The notes below the pieces were generated by a model that ran no database searches, was not told the DNA's origin, and saw only the letters and a program-made list of their open reading frames with translations. Positions 62,918 through 64,000 of a DNA stretch of 64,000 nt are shown here, one piece after another. The DNA is from Anaerolineae bacterium (GTDB lineage Bacteria > Chloroflexota > Anaerolineae > Anaerolineales > E44-bin32), in NCBI GenBank assembly GCA_011174825.1, contig DUEZ01000071.1, positions 1 to 64,000 on the forward strand, given 5' to 3'. How positions within the stretch are numbered: position 1 is the first letter of the stretch; each line of letters opens with the position of its first letter. A program made the translations under genes and the position numbers.

Positions 62918-64000
62918 TCATGACGGCGCGATCACCGCCCCCTCTGTGATGACCGCATTCTTAGGGATCACCACAATGCCATCCCGCACCGACCAATGCT
63001 CCTCCTCGATCTCCGTGCCTGGCGGGAAGGGATCGATCCTCACATTGGGTCCAAGGCGCGCGTTCTTGTCGATGATCGCCCCTCGAATACGAGAGCCGCG
63101 TCCGATGCCGATCGGTGGCGAACCCGGCGGTTTGTGCCGGGACTGCTCTTCGTAATAGTCGGCACCCATGATAACGGTGTCGTGGATGACCACATCTTCA
63201 CCCAGGATACTGCGAATGCCGATAACGGAATTGCGAATCTCTGCACCCTCAACAATGCATCCGTCGGCAAGTTTCACACTGTCCAGCTTGACATCGTAAA
63301 TCCGCGAACCAGGAAGGAACCGAGGGCGGGTATAGATTGGATACTCGGGATCATGGAAGTTGAAAGGTGGGTCCACTTGGGTAAGTTTTAGATTCGCTTG
63401 ATAGAAAGCAGGGATGGTCCCGATGTCCTCCCAGTAACCATCGAAGGGGAAACCGAAAACGCGGTGGGATCGGATCGCCGCTGGGATCACGTCGCTGCCA
63501 AAATCATCGTGATCCGAATCGAGCAGTTCAATTAAGGCCTGGGTGCGGAAGAGATAAATCCCCATTGAACCCAGATAGGGAAGTTCCAGATCGTCGCGGC
63601 TGTCGAAATCGGCCAACGTGTCCTCACTCGTCGGCTTCTCAATGAACGACGTGATTTGCCCATCCGGCGCCCGCTTGAGAATACCAAAGCGAGGGGCTTC
63701 TCGCAGCGAAACCGGTTTGACCGCGACGGTGACATCCGCATTTTTCGATTGATGATACTCGATCAAATGGGCGTAATTCATGCGGTAGAGATGATCACCG
63801 GCCAAAATGAGAACATCCTCGGCGTCTGTGACCTGTATTTCGAACAGTTGTTTGCGGACCGCGTCGGCCGTGCCTTGGTACCAATCGGCGCTGATGAGGG
63901 TTTGTTCGGCGGCCAAGATTTGCACCCAACCATCGTGGAAGAAATCGAAGTGATAGGTTTGGGAAATATGACGGTGAAGGGACACCGAGTTAAATTGAGT
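62918..64000 (-). CDS. glgC: Glucose-1-phosphate adenylyltransferase, partial
   Basis: The visible 360 codons lack the N-terminal catalytic start (which would be beyond base 64000); the frame is open to the window end, and the family stretch QFNSVSLHRHISQTYHFD runs across the possible GTG at 63985, so that GTG is not the start. Seen are LAGDHLYRMNY (the acceptor/nucleotide site), FIEKPTSED, YLGSMGIYLFRT, and the C-terminal beta-helix part (GCIVEGAEIRNSVIG, IIDKNARLGPNVRI). The enzyme makes ADP-glucose for glycogen synthesis. Confidence 0.95.
   Translation of the reverse strand, partial: TQFNSVSLHRHISQTYHFDFFHDGWVQILAAEQTLISADWYQGTADAVRKQLFEIQVTDAEDVLILAGDHLYRMNYAHLIEYHQSKNADVTVAVKPVSLREAPRFGILKRAPDGQITSFIEKPTSEDTLADFDSRDDLELPYLGSMGIYLFRTQALIELLDSDHDDFGSDVIPAAIRSHRVFGFPFDGYWEDIGTIPAFYQANLKLTQVDPPFNFHDPEYPIYTRPRFLPGSRIYDVKLDSVKLADGCIVEGAEIRNSVIGIRSILGEDVVIHDTVIMGADYYEEQSRHKPPGSPPIGIGRGSRIRGAIIDKNARLGPNVRIDPFPPGTEIEEEHWSVRDGIVVIPKNAVITEGAVIAPS

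Overview
The window (about 55% GC, 64 kb) looks like a chromosomal piece of an anaerobic Chloroflexota bacterium (Anaerolineae-like), probably from an environmental assembly. This is inference from gene content: full-length pyruvate:ferredoxin oxidoreductase with its dihydroorotate-dehydrogenase-like partner, a T-box-controlled serS, VanW-type and GAF/SpoIIE signalling proteins, a NifS-SelD selenium protein, and a heavy load of small palindromic intergenic repeats. No rRNA, tRNA, CRISPR array, transposase or phage gene was seen.

Layout. 1-9.5 kb: tail of a glycosyltransferase-like gene, cupin, thioredoxin-VKOR fusion, unknown P-loop protein, HIT hydrolase, LOG-type hydrolase, DinB protein, the SbcD/SbcC nuclease pair and a deazaflavin-dependent-reductase-like protein. 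9.7-21.5 kb: NifS-SelD fusion, then signalling genes: a cyclase/STAND-ATPase gene whose reading frame passes by a -1 shift into a TPR-SpoIIE phosphatase gene, an extended SDR, and a 1037-residue GAF/PAS histidine kinase. 21.9-25.2 kb: an ABC-2 export operon with its own winged-helix regulator. 25.7-34.9 kb: UbiA prenyltransferase, DHOD-like protein divergent from nifJ, an NTPase, and serS behind a strong promoter and a T-box, followed by a DUF456 gene. 35-43.4 kb, minus strand: Trm112-like, HEAT, VanW, Gmad2-type lipoprotein, M32 carboxypeptidase, a catalytically altered RpiB homologue and a membrane protein with an EEP domain.

44-62.3 kb: a polysaccharide locus on the plus strand. wecC and wecB make UDP-ManNAcA; four GT4 glycosyltransferases, a bi-domain oxidoreductase, a heparinase-fold lyase and a PglC-like initiating phosphoglycosyltransferase follow. 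The most unusual part is the end: E1 alpha and E1 beta of a 2-oxoacid dehydrogenase, then a protein that joins an E2-type lipoyl domain and an E1/E3-binding domain to a PglD/NeuD-type sugar N-acyltransferase instead of the normal E2 catalytic domain, then a DegT aminotransferase. I propose that this set makes acyl-lipoyl thioesters from a 2-oxoacid and hands the acyl group directly to an amino-sugar nucleotide, without free acyl-CoA. The window ends inside glgC.

The gaps between genes carry at least nine families of short palindromic or tandem repeats. One repeat sits in frame inside the heparinase gene, one forms the last codons of a glycosyltransferase, and a 24-bp tandem array fills the gap between sbcD and sbcC up to the sbcC start codon.
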